The position numbers were made by a program, and so were the translations under genes. A stretch of 64,000 bases of DNA from Petrosia ficiformis. Lineage: Eukaryota; Porifera; Demospongiae; Haplosclerida; Petrosiidae. Below, piece by piece: positions 9,384 to 20,496 of the stretch. The notes below the pieces were generated by a model that saw nothing but the letters and a program-made list of their open reading frames with translations, searched no databases and was not told where the DNA came from. Each line of letters starts with the position of its first letter. The first letter of the stretch is position 1. The DNA lies in assembly GCA_947044365.1 (NCBI GenBank), contig OX345636.1:36047212-36111211 (forward strand), given 5' to 3'.

Positions 9384-12005
9384 TTCTGTGTATGTATGTA
9401 TTAGTTAAAGCACTGGAAGTATAGGACAAGGTGTAGATCGAGAGGCACAAGGCGAAGCTGAGTGCTGTATGCTTATAAGCTTCGAGACCTTACCTCCAAT
9501 GTTGTAGTAAGCAAGAGCAAAACCAGTGGTTTAAATGGTTTATAGTAGTTTGAATTAATCAATGTTGCCAGTGATGGAGAAGAAAAATAAAGTAGTTGGT
9601 GTGCTTTCACTAAATATGAGGCAAGTGCGTTGTTTTCTACTGTTGTGAACAACATCAGGAAAATATATAACTGGATGTGGTAAAAAGTGTACTATATATG
9701 GAAAATATAGAACTGTCGGTACCTTTGATGTTAGACATCATAGTGGTTTAAATATATTATATATAAATGTTTTATAAGAATACTAAAAACAATTTCGAAA
9801 AAATGAAAGAACATGTAGGGATGTTAAAACCAAAAAAGCACAAACAAGATTGTGATGTTACCTTAGCAACAAAATTAAAATAACAGCTTCCATATAACAT
9901 CCCAACATAACAATAGTTAGAGAATAAAAGGAAAACCTAAAAAATTGTTTGGTTGTTACATGAAAGTGGTTATTTTGATTTTGTTGCTAAGGCACCATCC
10001 CATCCCAATCTTGTCTGTGTGCTTTTTCGCTTCTAACAAACTATTATTTATAGCTGAAGCCTGAAATTACCATTTGAACACAATTTTTTGTAGGCTGGAT
10101 AGAAAGAGAAACTACACTTTCACAAATTACTGTTTTTTTTCACCACCATTAAAGTATTTAGAGCACATAGGTTTCATTTAAAAAACAATATACATACAAA
10201 ATGATATTATTTGCTGTAACTATTGATATGCAATTACTTTAGTACTGGAGAAAATCAACCAATTTGGTTTGATGATGTGCAGTGTGGTCTTACTACATTC
10301 TATTGTCTAACTTACTGTCAAAGCTGTCCATCTGCTGAAGATCATGACTGTTTTCATTTTGAAGATGTTACTCTTGATTGTCGTAAGTATAAGAACTACT
10401 TATTTTGATGATACTTATAATTTGTACTTTAGAGACTTCATCTTTGTCTATTGACTTGGACATCACTGGAGGATATTGTAACGTTTCAGGTATATGCATA
10501 GATTGTTAATATTTTGCAATCAAATGCTTGTATACATAATCATTTCATTGTGAATATCTGTGAGGATTAGTTCAGTGTTATTTATAATTATGCACAATTA
10601 ATTACATTCTGTAATAATTATGTATATATGAATAATACAAAGTTAATGATAATATTATATATGGCATATCAACGTTCTCACACTAATATACTGAACATAT
10701 AGCAGTCACAAAACATACTCCATCAATCACCACATCAGACCATTATTATTATTAGCATACATGTATAATATTGTGATTATCTCTTGAACAGATTCCAATA
10801 CATTTAGTTTAAGTGCTTCTAGTATTAGTACCACCACGTCTAGTAATCAAAATATTATCAGTACTATTTCCACTACAACATCTATTATTTCCACTACAAC
10901 ATCTATTATTTCCACTACAACATCTATTATTTCCACTACCACATCTATTATTTCCACTACCACATCTATTATTTCCACTACCACTTCATCTGTAAGTTCA
11001 ATTTCCAGTCATCCAATTCCTACTGATGAGCCTGGTTCCGGTGAGTATTAATTTGAATGTTCTTTTATTATAAATGCAAGCATGTATAATTTTGTTTTAA
11101 TAGTAGTCAGTTTTTGATATTTCTATGCATGATCTGCTAGAGGTAGGTTAGAATTTAGTTGAAACTGTAGCCGGAGACAAATTTTCCAAGTGCTGTATAA
11201 ATCCATAAGAGTACCTCTAGTGAGGAGATATCTGATTGATACAAGGGCAACCTCCTTATAAGGCATAGATTTCTTTACAAGTGGCGACAGGGAGAGGACT
11301 AAAAACAGACACATTTTTTAATCCACTTAAATTATATACAGTAAACAATTGAACCTAGAATTAATTAACCATTTCGTGTAAAAGGATTTTTTAGTTGTGT
11401 TATATATTATGTATATTGTATATTCCACTTCCCAGTTAGCTCATGAAAATAATTACATTTCATTGTCTCTTTTTCATGCAGTAAGTGCTTCTACTGGTGT
11501 TATTATTGGATCGGTTGTGGCAGCTGTATTTATAGGCATTTGTATTCTGGTCTTCACTGTACCATTCTGCATTTGTTATTGCCTTAGAAGTGGAATCTGT
11601 ACATCTTCCAATCATGAGTTTAAGCCACGCACAACAGTGGTAGCTACACCTAATGCTATGTATACCAAAAATACTAATGACACTGGTGTGACTGAAGAGT
11701 ATGAAACTTGTAACATTGGTAGTGCTCCATATCATACACAGTACCCTGCATACATAAACCGTGAACCACAACCGGCTGCCTATCATAACACTAATACATA
11801 TCAACCGCAATATCCAGTGGAATATCCTGGTGCTAATATGTATCAACCAGATTATCCAGTGGAATATCCTGGTGCTAATATGTATCAACCAGATTATCCA
11901 GTGGAATACCCTACTGTCGGTTATCTGCCACAACCAGGACAAGGATATCCTGAATATCCTCCTCAACAAGAATACCCACCCCAGCAAGATTACCCTGCAT
12001 ACTGA
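4602..12005 (+). CDS. SRCR receptor copy B (SP-SRCR-SRCR-stalk-TM-tail)
   Basis: Exons are 4602-4662 (start and signal peptide MELHLSLFLLFSIAV), 4762-4968 and 6226-6357 (first SRCR), 9083-9284 and 10243-10382 (second SRCR), 10433-10489 (linker), 10792-11040 (Ser/Thr stalk) and 11482-12005 (membrane helix and tail). Joined they give about 523 aa without a stop. SRCR1 has six cysteines (ICDD, LCQQL, VSC, LQC, YC, VTC) and is split over two exons, both typical of group A SRCR. SRCR2 has IWFDDVQC and extra cysteines in its second half. The stalk is built of seven-residue STTTSII-like repeats and is probably O-glycosylated. The tail carries two extra GANMYQPDYPVEYP units. The donor of the first SRCR exon (GTTTGT at 4969) is weak, and the 6226 acceptor is chosen only because it keeps the phase; 6215 is the alternative. 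The product probably sits in the plasma membrane as a receptor; the ligand is unknown. Confidence 0.8.
4717..6214. other. Copy B intron content between SRCR1 halves
   Basis: Besides exon 4762-4968, this stretch is intronic. It holds a copy of a dispersed repeat (5605-6065) that is absent from the matching copy C intron, a short (TA)n at 5645-5671, and unassigned AT-rich sequence. The rest aligns with 21320-22300 of copy C. Confidence 0.6.
5605..6065 (+). repeat. Dispersed repeat family, near full copy in copy B intron
   Basis: It begins with GGGCCATCCCTATAATTGCT and ends at a block with a T-run (AGGGATGTTTTTTTCTC). Related copies are at 2030-2330 (inverted, partial), 37888-38312 and 56760-57130. 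Shared landmarks are GTATACGTGGTTAAGGAAG, GCAAGAATCTT and a GGTAGAGACACTAGTGCCAT block. It has no coding capacity and is probably a non-autonomous element. It is absent from the same intron in copy C, so it inserted after duplication or was lost there. Confidence 0.6.
7509..7560. mobile_element. 52-bp perfect palindrome with CAGGAGC ends
   Basis: Two 25-base arms meet around a central TA and pair perfectly. The outer sequence is CAGGAGCCCATA and its complement. GTTAGAT lies directly on both sides (7502-7508 and 7561-7567), as expected for a target-site duplication. The ends match the larger CAGGAGC elements at 24013-24680 and 36405-37162, so this looks like a minimal foldback member of a hAT-type family. 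It could also act as a strong hairpin in the copy B intron. Confidence 0.8.
7841..8065 (+). repeat. Right-arm copy of the TATAGTATGCTAATA foldback element
   Basis: The sequence from GGGCTATATCACATC to the TATTAGCATACTATA block, and on to about 8065, matches 15872-16065. The left arm present at 15791-15862 is missing here. Short palindromes built on GGTCTATA follow. Confidence 0.6.
8076..8127. repeat. (TA)n microsatellite
   Basis: An almost pure TA dinucleotide tract inside the copy B intron. Open frames through it are artefacts. Confidence 0.95.
8442..8566. repeat. 30-bp tandem repeat, about four units
   Basis: Four units of TACTATGATAAGCACTGGAA-type sequence, 30 bp long, differ at only a few bases. 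They lie in the copy B intron between SRCR1 and SRCR2. The minus strand stays open through them by chance because the unit is a multiple of three. Confidence 0.8.
8765..9065. repeat. Long imperfect inverted repeat next to SRCR2 exon of copy B
   Basis: Arms of about 140 bp pair imperfectly; shared blocks are AAATAAAGGAAGATGTAGGG, AATTAAACAAACCACTTCC and ACATAAGTAC. The loop is short, near 8905. It ends about 18 bp before the SRCR2 exon at 9083. The matching copy C intron lacks it, so it is an insertion specific to copy B. Confidence 0.7.
9332..9379. repeat. (TA)n microsatellite
   Basis: A pure TA tract in the copy B intron after the first SRCR2 exon; copy C lacks it here. Confidence 0.95.
9770..10050. 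repeat. Inverted repeat element in copy B intron
   Basis: The arms pair through AAAGCAC, ACAAGATTG and CCTTAGCAACAAAAT blocks. Its left part shares an ACATGTAGGGATGT motif with the element at 8765-9065, so they may be relatives. It is absent from the copy C intron between the SRCR2 halves. Confidence 0.55.
10865..10990 (+). repeat. 21-bp tandem repeat in copy B stalk exon
   Basis: About six in-frame 21-bp units encode a Ser-Thr-Thr-Thr-Ser-Ile-Ile heptad within the copy B stalk exon. Copy A has only about one unit at this position. Units differ only at synonymous or near-synonymous sites. This is a different route to a longer stalk from the whole-exon amplification in copy C. Confidence 0.85.
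11829..11912 (+). repeat. 42-bp tandem repeat in cytoplasmic tail, copy B
   Basis: Two in-frame 42-bp units encode GANMYQPDYPVEYP in the receptor tail. The same pair occurs in copy C (about 27238-27321, with one Pro to Leu change) and is missing in copy A. The unit adds Tyr-Pro and Tyr-Gln-Pro motifs to the tail. Confidence 0.85.
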
Positions 12006-13990
12006 TTGTTAATTATTAGGAAACGTTTTAGGGCTAACGTTGCATTTAGGCAAAGTTTGCTTTTTATGTATCTCTTTTATAGCATTATTATGATTTTACT
12101 GAGTTATAAATTTAGTTGTCAAGTATAACCAGGGGTGTAGGCTTAAAATGATATTGGCCGGGTTTTAAAAAATGGTCATACTTGTGTGCTTTAAAATTGT
12201 CTGCATTCCAGGTATTGAGATGATCAAATTTAGGCCAATTGTATTGTAAGCACAGCATCACCCAAGTCTGCAAGCAAACACTGTTTTCATTATTCTCCCA
12301 ACATCCCTTTCTCTCTCAATAGAACTAGCTATAAAGCAAGTCTAGATATCAACATGGTATTCTAATCTCCTAAGCTAACTTCAAAGTAACATCAAATGGC
12401 AGACACTTGAATCAAAGCGCCGCCTGACCACATTTAACAAAGCATGGACGTTTTAGCCAATAGAATCCCAACATGCTGCCACCACATTGGTATACTCTCA
12501 TAATCTACAGTAATGTGGGGTGTGGTAAATCCAAGGACAAGTGAATTGCAATTTAATTCAGTATTCTATTAAGTTAGATTGTCCTTCCTGGAAGTTGTAA
12601 AATTACAACCTTATATCAAACTCAAAGGGTTAAGGATCAATCATTGCAACGTTCATATATTGCAGCTCATCCCATGGAATGAACATCGCGATGAGTGATC
12701 CTTAAGTCAGATCCGAAGCATGAATTTGATCACCTTAATACCTGCATTCGTTAATGATTTATGAAGGTGGGGTCGTCTATGAAGTCACATGCTTACATGT
12801 CTAAAAGAAAGACATGATAATTTTGGTAGGATATGATATGTGATATCTTATATAAAATACATGATATCCTAAATATTAATGAAAGTATTTGTGGTTGGTA
12901 GGATTAGTTGTTTACAATATTGAATGTAGGATAGACATAGGTTTAAAACTGGTACTAAGTACTTCGTGGTTCTAAGCCTTTACCTACTATGAATTTTGAT
13001 CTGAAATAAGGTAAGTTATGTTGTAATTATTGTCACTACATGGAGTAGTGCTAGACTAGTTGTATTTTGTAAGATTGGATACTCATATTGATTGTGCAAA
13101 GGCTTAGGTATTTCTCATCAAAGTGATGGTTTATACTTCATGCTTCTGAGCATTTGTCTTTAGGTGGTCTACACATTGTGATGTATGCTATGATATTCTG
13201 AATAGCCTCAAAACTAGATGTGTTTAGTATGATTGGTTGCTTAAATATTGAAAGCACAGCCATTTTACCATCGTATTCAATCGGGAAAATTGGGGTTAAA
13301 AAAATGGTATTCATGATTTCTTCATGCTAGCTACTAGTCAATTGTCTTATGTAGTCAGTTTACAAATTTTGAAGTAATAATATTATATAAGATATGTTAG
13401 CTATATCCTAATTATTGCCAAAACTATTGGTTGCTTGCAAACTTGAAGTGATGGACTTAGTCATTTCACCATTCCAATACTGGTAGTCATTGCATGTTTC
13501 ATAAACATGTTTTTATGATATTTTGTGATGTGCATGAACAGCAAGTTGCATATAAACTGAACTTCTAAGTTATTATAATAATGATGATCATCATAATGGG
13601 TATTACAAACTATAAAAAATATATATTATTTTCATACCGTAATTACTTTGAAAATACTTTTAGTTTGTAGTGTTTGTGACACCAAATAAGTTTATTTCAC
13701 ATGTAATACACTTATAGTTTGTATCTTTGTAACTCTCTTTTTAGCATAATATGAAACCAGTATTTATAAAAAGCTATTGTGGTTTTTAATTTCAAAAATA
13801 TGTTTCATTTTATTGATTTAAAAAAAAAATTACTTTTCGTTTATGAAATTGTTTAATTTTGACACTGACACAAGATAATGTTCAAGTTGACCAATAGCTA
13901 AAGATATTTCTCTTGATAATCTGAATTTGGGAATGTTAAATGGAGAGGGAGGAATGGTTTCTGAAATATAATCATAGTGGTAACTTCCCC
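12006..13990. other. 3' flank of receptor B
   Basis: No gene is recognised. The first about 650 bp match the flanks of copies A and C. A weak hairpin (about 12633-12710) built on GGATCAATCAT and ATGATTGATCC-like arms is also present after copy C at about 28035-28115. The segment 12900-13700 has no counterpart elsewhere in the window. Confidence 0.6.
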
Positions 13991-14828
13991 ACAGGGGATT
14001 TGGGTATGTAGTGGCATTGATGATAGGTGTCTATATATATGTTCACTTGTTTCCAGGGTTGGTCACTCGTATGCATTGTAGGCGAACCTTGCATATATAT
14101 ACTACTACTTTCACCAGTGCTCAGGTCAGCCAGTCTAGACTATGAGTTGTGTGCACCTATTGAATATGCTGCTCAATGCTATAACAATCATAACATACTA
14201 AACTGCATGAGCCAGGGAAAAGTGTGTCATTTTTGGCCTAATCCATATAATCACACCACTATGTACATGCAACTATTATCTACAAGAAGGTATCAGTCTC
14301 GGAGACCATTTCATAACATCACATTCTTACAACCTGTCATGGACATCATAGAATTGTCATTACTGTATGTATGCGAGAGGAAGGTAGATGGTTGTAGCAG
14401 ATCCAGAAACATAGTTGATTTTGTAACTATCTCATATTCTTTGCTCATGTTTTATAATGTGTCTATGTATGAGTTTACTCTGGCAAGATCATTATTACAT
14501 ATATATCTAAATAAGGAAAGGAAGAGGCCAACTATGCACGTCCATGCTACATACATACATTATATAAGTCTCACCATTAGTAATGCAATTTATTACAAGT
14601 TAATTTTAATTCAAACTGTTTGCAGTTGCAACATTCAGTTAAGTAACTGTACATGTTCAATGAAAACCCATCATCCTTCCTTGTACCCACCCTTGTAGCA
14701 TGCTTTATGCATGTTATATATATAATTATGAGTATTACTTATTTCATGCTTGTATAATTATTGTTGAGTTACTGCTGGCAATTATAAAAATAATATACTT
14801 AAAAAAGTATTTGTTATATATATTATAT

Positions 14829-14856
14829 CAGGAGCGGCGGGGTTCATACGCTCCTG
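14829..14856. mobile_element. 28-bp CAGGAGC mini-element
   Basis: The sequence runs from CAGGAGCG to CGCTCCTG with a 12-base centre and is flanked by ATTATAT on both sides. The matching region after copy C (about 28550) has the flank without the insertion. It appears to be the smallest remnant of the CAGGAGC family. Confidence 0.6.
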
Positions 14857-14934
14857 ATTATATGTATCTGTAAAAAAAAATAGCTATATATATACTTTGC
14901 TAATTTTACCTCACATTTATAATTAATTTGTTTG

Positions 14935-15370
14935 TAACATTTCTTCGAGGTTGTTGTTGATGACCTTTCTTGCTTCCTGAGCATTTTTGGACATTTTCTC
15001 CAATAATTCGATGTCAGTTTCCCATAGCATCTCGCCATCTATTTTGTGCTTCAAAATTATTTCAGCTGCATGCTTGAGTACTTCAAACTAGCGGCAGAAC
15101 TCTGCTGTCTAAGGAGGTAGACATTTTACAACAAGTGGATTAATACCCTCACCTTCAAATACTCTCATCATGGAAAATTTGAAGTGTAAAAATCCCACAG
15201 GATTTTTTTTTCATTCCAATAAATGTTTGAGTTGTTTATCTAGATATAATAACTCCATTAACATTCTATATCTTCTGCAGATTCTACATATTCCTCATTG
15301 ATACCTAATCTTCTCATAAATTCTTTTACACTTAAACCAATTAAACCTACAGTGGTATTACAAATGAACA
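14935..15370 (-). pseudogene. SAM-like fragment, copy B (stop codons)
   Basis: The minus strand matches the fragment at 28614-29081. The C-terminal part reads well (LWETDIELLEKMSKNAQEAR) but two in-frame stop codons lie just upstream, at the places where copy C has Gln in PPQTAEF and Gln in CRQFDV. The upstream half contains further small deletions. Confidence 0.6.
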
Positions 15371-15724
15371 AATCTTTGTCTTGATTTGCATGTGTAATGT
15401 TTCCTGTTAGGATCTAATAATATTAACTATTATTAATTTCTCTACTATTACTACGATTATACTTATTTAACATTAATCATTAATTTGGTCACATGTATAT
15501 TCATTTTTGTATGGATGTCATGATCAGTGACTGTAATTGGACTGAAGCAATGATTTTAATGGCTCGTATATCTTGTCGCATGACTTTCTAGCAATTTCTT
15601 AGTTGGGCTTAATCAGTATGCAGGAATCCTGCACACCAATCCAATTCAAGTATACTATAACATCATCAAATAATAGACAAATATCATATTATTGCCCTCC
15701 TGAATGAAACTAAACTGCATTCAT

Positions 15725-15725
15725 G

Positions 15726-15783
<58 letters not shown>
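15725..15783. repeat. (TA)n microsatellite
   Basis: A pure TA tract immediately before the foldback at 15791. Confidence 0.95.
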
Positions 15784-15788
<5 letters not shown>

Positions 15789-15790
15789 TA

Positions 15791-15944
15791 TATAGTATGC
15801 TAATACGTCCTATATACAAAATATAGGACCTGGGTTATGTGTCCAAGGATGTGATATAGCCCGAGCTTGCGAGGGCTATATCACATCTGAGGACACAAAA
15901 CGAGGGTCCTATATTCAGTATATAGGGCCTATTAGCATACTATA
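15791..15944. repeat. Foldback element, arms about 72 bp
   Basis: The left arm starts TATAGTATGCTAATA and the right arm ends with its complement. The arms pair almost throughout and close on a short loop next to GATGTGATATAGCCC. The centre (CCCGAGCTTGCGAGGGC) resembles the centres of the foldbacks at 19197-19289 and 31789-31927. Confidence 0.75.
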
Positions 15945-16060
15945 TACAATATATTGTGTGATGGTGACATCTCCTGCATAGTGTGCAAATGGAAGGTCTA
16001 TATACAATATATATATATATATAGGACTCACCACATCAAAGGGATGATGTCACCATCATA

Positions 16061-16067
16061 CTATATA

Positions 16068-16122
<55 letters not shown>

Positions 16123-16133
16123 ATATATATATT
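16061..16133. repeat. (TA)n microsatellite
   Basis: A TA tract with two TTA interruptions that closes the foldback-containing repeat segment. Confidence 0.95.
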
Positions 16134-16989
16134 CAAAACATGCATTATATGTAATTGGGATATAGACTATAAGATCCATAATTATGTATGCCATACTTCA
16201 AATGCAAAATCTGATGCTTGAGTTAAATTTGAAGCTTCAATCACGAAAAGACTTTGTTAAAATCATACCTAATGGTAGCACAGCAATTCCACTCACAACA
16301 TTTGATGCTCTTTACAATGGTATTAATCAGTTTTTTGCTTGGGTTAAATTTCAGACTGAAATGATTTATTCCTAACAGCATAGATAGTACAGTCTATACT
16401 AACGGTCATACACCATTCTAATTATGCTTAGATCAGTCAGATCCACTTCAATATATGCAACTTTTGATGTTCTTTACAATGCTATTTGGTTGAGTTAAAT
16501 TTGAACCTTCCGATCATGAAATGAATGTTGTTTAACCCTAGAGGGGCTGATGTCACACGTATGTGAAATTTGACTCCTACGTAGTTCGGAGTGTGATCCT
16601 AGCATTCCAAATGTTTGTAATTGATAAGCCCATGTAAATGGTAAAATGTTTATGGTTTTGTGGCCGCCCTTTGCCCTAAATATCAAGTAATGGGGGGATT
16701 TTAAATGGGGATGTCCACATAATTTGGGGATTCAGTGACCCCGCCCACATAATTGGTTGGTAAACATTTCTTTTGCTGGGTGTAGCTGGTGCCAACATGC
16801 AATGGGGCAGTTTTGTCTGCCCCAATTGCAGACAAAAGACGGAGAAAACTGCATTTGAATTAGTCCTACGAAGTGCTTGGGGACATTCGAGTCCTGGTAA
16901 GCAAGTAGTCTGGCGTTGCCACACCCTGGAGGAGGAAGCGAAAGGTGTTGGAAATTAATGGGAAGAGTTTTGAAAAACAAGCTCAGTGG

Positions 16990-17460
16990 TGTAAGGGTTA
17001 ATTAACGACATACTAGTGACAGGCATCAATAATTTTGATCATTTGGACAGATTAGCCACAATTTACCGCAACATCAAGTACAAATTAAAAGGAGAAAGTG
17101 TAAATTCCTCCAACATCTGCCAGGTCACAGAATATATGGTGAAGGCTTACATGCCATACCCAACAAGTTGGGCACAATCATCAACACACGCAAGCCACAA
17201 AATGTACAAGAGTTGCACCCGTTCCTTGGCCTGTTAAATTATTATGGGAAGCTCATCACGATTTGTCAACGTCCATCCACTCAATAGCCTACTACAGCTA
17301 GGCCTGAAATGGAATCATGATTGTGTTCTAGCATTCCGGGGAGCAAAGAAGGTACTGGGTGCTTCACAGGTTCTTGTCCTGTATGATCCACCTCTGCTAG
17401 TTATATTAGCTGGAGTTGCTTCCGCATATGGGCTAGGGGGTCATGATCAACAAAACTCAC
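16990..17460 (+). mobile_element. Decayed Ty3/gypsy pol fragment (RT end and RNase H)
   Basis: Three shifted frames in order read as reverse transcriptase and RNase H of a Ty3/gypsy element: DILVTG (remnant of the catalytic DD motif), then GHRIYGEGLHAIPNK, then NVQELHPFLGLLNYYGK, then the start of RNase H around a Tyr-Asp-Pro-Pro-Leu block. Frameshifts and stops break it and there are no LTRs nearby. It lies in the spacer between receptors B and C. Confidence 0.75.
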
Positions 17461-17469
17461 TATACTTTT

Positions 17470-19190
17470 AAAATATTGATTATCAATGATATGTATAACT
17501 ATATAGCTATAGCTAGTACCGAATTATAAATTAATAACGAAAACGCTTATTTCAATTATAGTTGGTAGAGTTAATATCTTCCTGGTGATGATGAAAAATA
17601 AATTTTACATCTGTGGATTTCTTAATACATCTTCTCTGAAACAATTCTGAGTCTTATAAAGTCTTAAAGTTTGCGTTACCAGTGCCTGAACTAGAGAACC
17701 TCCTTGTAAAGGACACCTCTGTATAAAGGACAAAGTAAAAATCCCCAAACTGTTCGTTAAATGGAGGTTCCACTGTATGTATATTATATTCAAATTAAAG
17801 TGATGTTATATTACATAATGATGAAATTGATGTAGTTATTGAGAATGAATCTAACAGCAACACATTACCACCTAATTGAACAGTTAATTCTGACAGAACA
17901 TCACTGTGATAAATAAATTTTGTTTGGAAAAATTAAATCTTTTGCGAATTCTTACAATTATATTATTTTAGATGAATCTTTATCATAAATTGAGTATTGT
18001 TTTGTCATTTGTTTCGTTTTACAAAAATTAAATAGCTATTATTACGTATTCCTTTTTTAATAATAATAATAATTATTATTATGATTATAATCATATCAAA
18101 AATTTATATTTTCAATTTATCAATAGTTTCTCTGGTGTAATATTGTAATGAGTTTAACACTTATGATTACTACCCTCCTGAGTGAAACAAAACTGCATGC
18201 ATGATTATATATGTTGTAAATAACCAACAACCAGTGCGAAAGGGTAGTCGCCGCAAAGTTTAACAGAGTTATGACTTGTAGAATATAATTTTGATAACTT
18301 GTATAAGAATATAATTGGGGCGAGCCTGAGCGAAAGTTTGCATTGTATATATATTTATGCTTGTATTCGTACGTATTCCGTAAATACTTTTAATTCTCGT
18401 ATTCCGTAAATATCTTTTAATTTGTATCAATAAAATTTGAGAAAGCCAGCATTGTTCATCATGAAGAGAAAGGGACAGAGCCAAACGATCCGGAGAAACT
18501 AAAGCGGAGAGAGAGGTGAGATTACGTAAGAGAAGAGAGACTGAATGGAGACAGAGGAAGATAAGCTGAGCAAAGCCTCCGAAGAGAGATTGAAGATTAT
18601 GCTGGAGAGACAAGAGCTATGGAGACAGATTATGAAAGTTGGTGAGACAGACAGAGGGAGATAAGAGATGATTCGACTGCTGAGCAAAGAAAAGAGAGAT
18701 TATGCGGGAGAGACAGATAGAGAGAACAGCTATAGATGGCTGAGCAAAGTGATCTTCCTGCTAAAGTATTTAACATCAGGGTTTTTCCTACTTACCTTTA
18801 TTGGTGAAACTTCCATCACTATTCTGTGAACTGTAGCGTTTGCCATCTTCACAGACTTGCACGTGTTCATAATGTATGCGCAGTTGCACACACTCTCGTC
18901 TTACAACCACACCTTTTTATGTGTTCTCTCAGGCTTGCCCCACAATGATTATCATTCTCTAGTAAATAAAAGAAAACTGAGCCTTATGTACTAACAGGCC
19001 TTACAGTAAACAAAAGCAGCTGTCACAACTGACAAAAGTACAAGGTACATTAATAATGAGAAAAGGCAGGTGCTAAATATAAAACTCAAAGCATATGTTA
19101 GTATAACTGAAGACTGTAATTAAACATCAAAGACTAAACATATGTACAACATATTTACTACATGACTAATTACATATTACAACAATATAT
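17470..19190. other. Spacer segment without recognised gene
   Basis: AT-rich sequence in the B-C spacer. About 18440-18770 is purine-rich on the + strand and reads, with several stops, as an Arg/Glu-rich repeat containing a TAEQRKERL-like motif. It could be a decayed STPR-type charged repeat, but the match is weak. Nothing else is recognised. Confidence 0.4.
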
Positions 19191-19196
19191 TATATA

Positions 19197-19289
19197 GGTT
19201 ATATCACAGCACGAGTGCTATATCAGAAACCGAGCCCAAGGGCGAGGTTTTTATAAATATGATATAGCACAAGTGGCTGTGATATAACC
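19197..19289. repeat. Foldback element, arms about 30 bp
   Basis: It begins GGTTATATCACAGC and ends with the complement, with inner GCTATATC/GATATAGC pairing and a GC-rich centre (CCGAGCCCAAGGGCGAGG). It appears related to the foldbacks at 15791 and 31789. Confidence 0.65.
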
Positions 19290-19604
19290 AATATATATCA
19301 CGAAAGACAAAACCTTTGTTGATGTTTGATGCTTCTCCTACCTTATTGTCGGCACTTTGGAGAAGGTAAGCGTTGTTTTCTTGTAGTCTGCAGGTGCTAT
19401 ATCTGACCGCAGTGCTATATCTGCTGACCACAGTGCTATATTTGACCACAGTGTGCTATATCTTATATATCCCTGTGGTTTACTTTGATGTTTCGCCGTA
19501 TCGGGATATATATATATATCATATATCTTCAAAACATGCATTATATGTAATTGCGATATGGGCTATAAGAACCATAATTATGTATGTCATACTTTGAGTG
19601 CAAA

Positions 19605-20115
19605 ATCTGATGATATATTGAATTAGAATGGTGTACATGTATGACTGTTAGCACAGCTAGACTGTACTATCTATGCTGTTAGGAATAGATCTGAAATTTA
19701 ACCCAAGCAAAAAACTGATTAAACCATTGTAAAGATTATTAAAAGTGGAAATGCTGTGCTATCATTAGGTATGATTTCAACAAAGTCTTTTCATGACTGA
19801 AGCTCCAAATTTAACTTAAGCAAAAATGGGCTATAAGAACCATAATCTTATAGCCCATTTTTACACAGATTTTATACAGTGGTGTTAACAGATTTTTGCT
19901 TAAGTTAAATTTGGAGCTTCAATCATGAAAAGACTTTGTTGAAATCATACCTAATGATAGCACAGCATTTCCACTTGCAACATTTGATATATATTCTTTA
20001 AATCAGTTTTTTGCTTGGGTTAAATTTCAGATTTATTCCTAACAGCATAGATAGTACAGTCTAGCTGTGCTAACAGTCATACATGTACACATTCTAATTC
20101 AATATATTCAACTTT
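19605..20115. repeat. Large near-perfect inverted duplication upstream of copy C
   Basis: The left arm (about 19605-19830) is the reverse complement of the right arm (about 19880-20115), roughly 225 bp each with few differences. The centre is itself a small palindrome built on GGGCTATAAGAACCATAA. The corresponding regions at 3365-3700 and 16138-16400 have only the right-arm orientation, so the left arm was added as an inverted copy. It is about 820-1330 bp upstream of the copy C start codon. Confidence 0.85.
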
Positions 20116-20496
20116 TGATGTTCTTTACAGTGCTTTAATAGATATTTGGTTGAGTTAAATTTGAACCTTCTATCATGAAATAAATGTTGTTTAACCATAG
20201 AGGGGTGATGTCGTGATATTTGACCCCTACGCAGAATTTTGAATATGTAAAACCCAAAAAGAATGTTAACTTAATATGTACCTTCTTGTTCTCTACATAG
20301 TTGCAGAAGTCTAGAATCGACTGTCAGCAACTAAAAAAATATCTACTATTCCACAATTGATTCAATGTTTATATAACCAATTATTACAGTGAGATAATGT
20401 GTTGGCTCTAGCTATGCATGTGCATGCCATGTGCAACAAAATTACTACATGTCAACATAATATTATTTGTTTGGATTCCAAACTGTTGTGTTTATA

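Noticed and set aside
10865..10990. CRISPR-like array
   Set aside because: Units are contiguous coding repeats without spacers, in a spliced eukaryotic gene.
14027..14698. 223-codon + strand open frame in the B-C spacer
   Set aside because: It starts inside duplicated receptor flank, shows no domain or convincing codon pattern, and is not preserved after copies A or C.
18269..18687. Minus-strand open frames with Ser/Leu-rich products
   Set aside because: Complement of a purine-rich + strand stretch; composition alone explains them.
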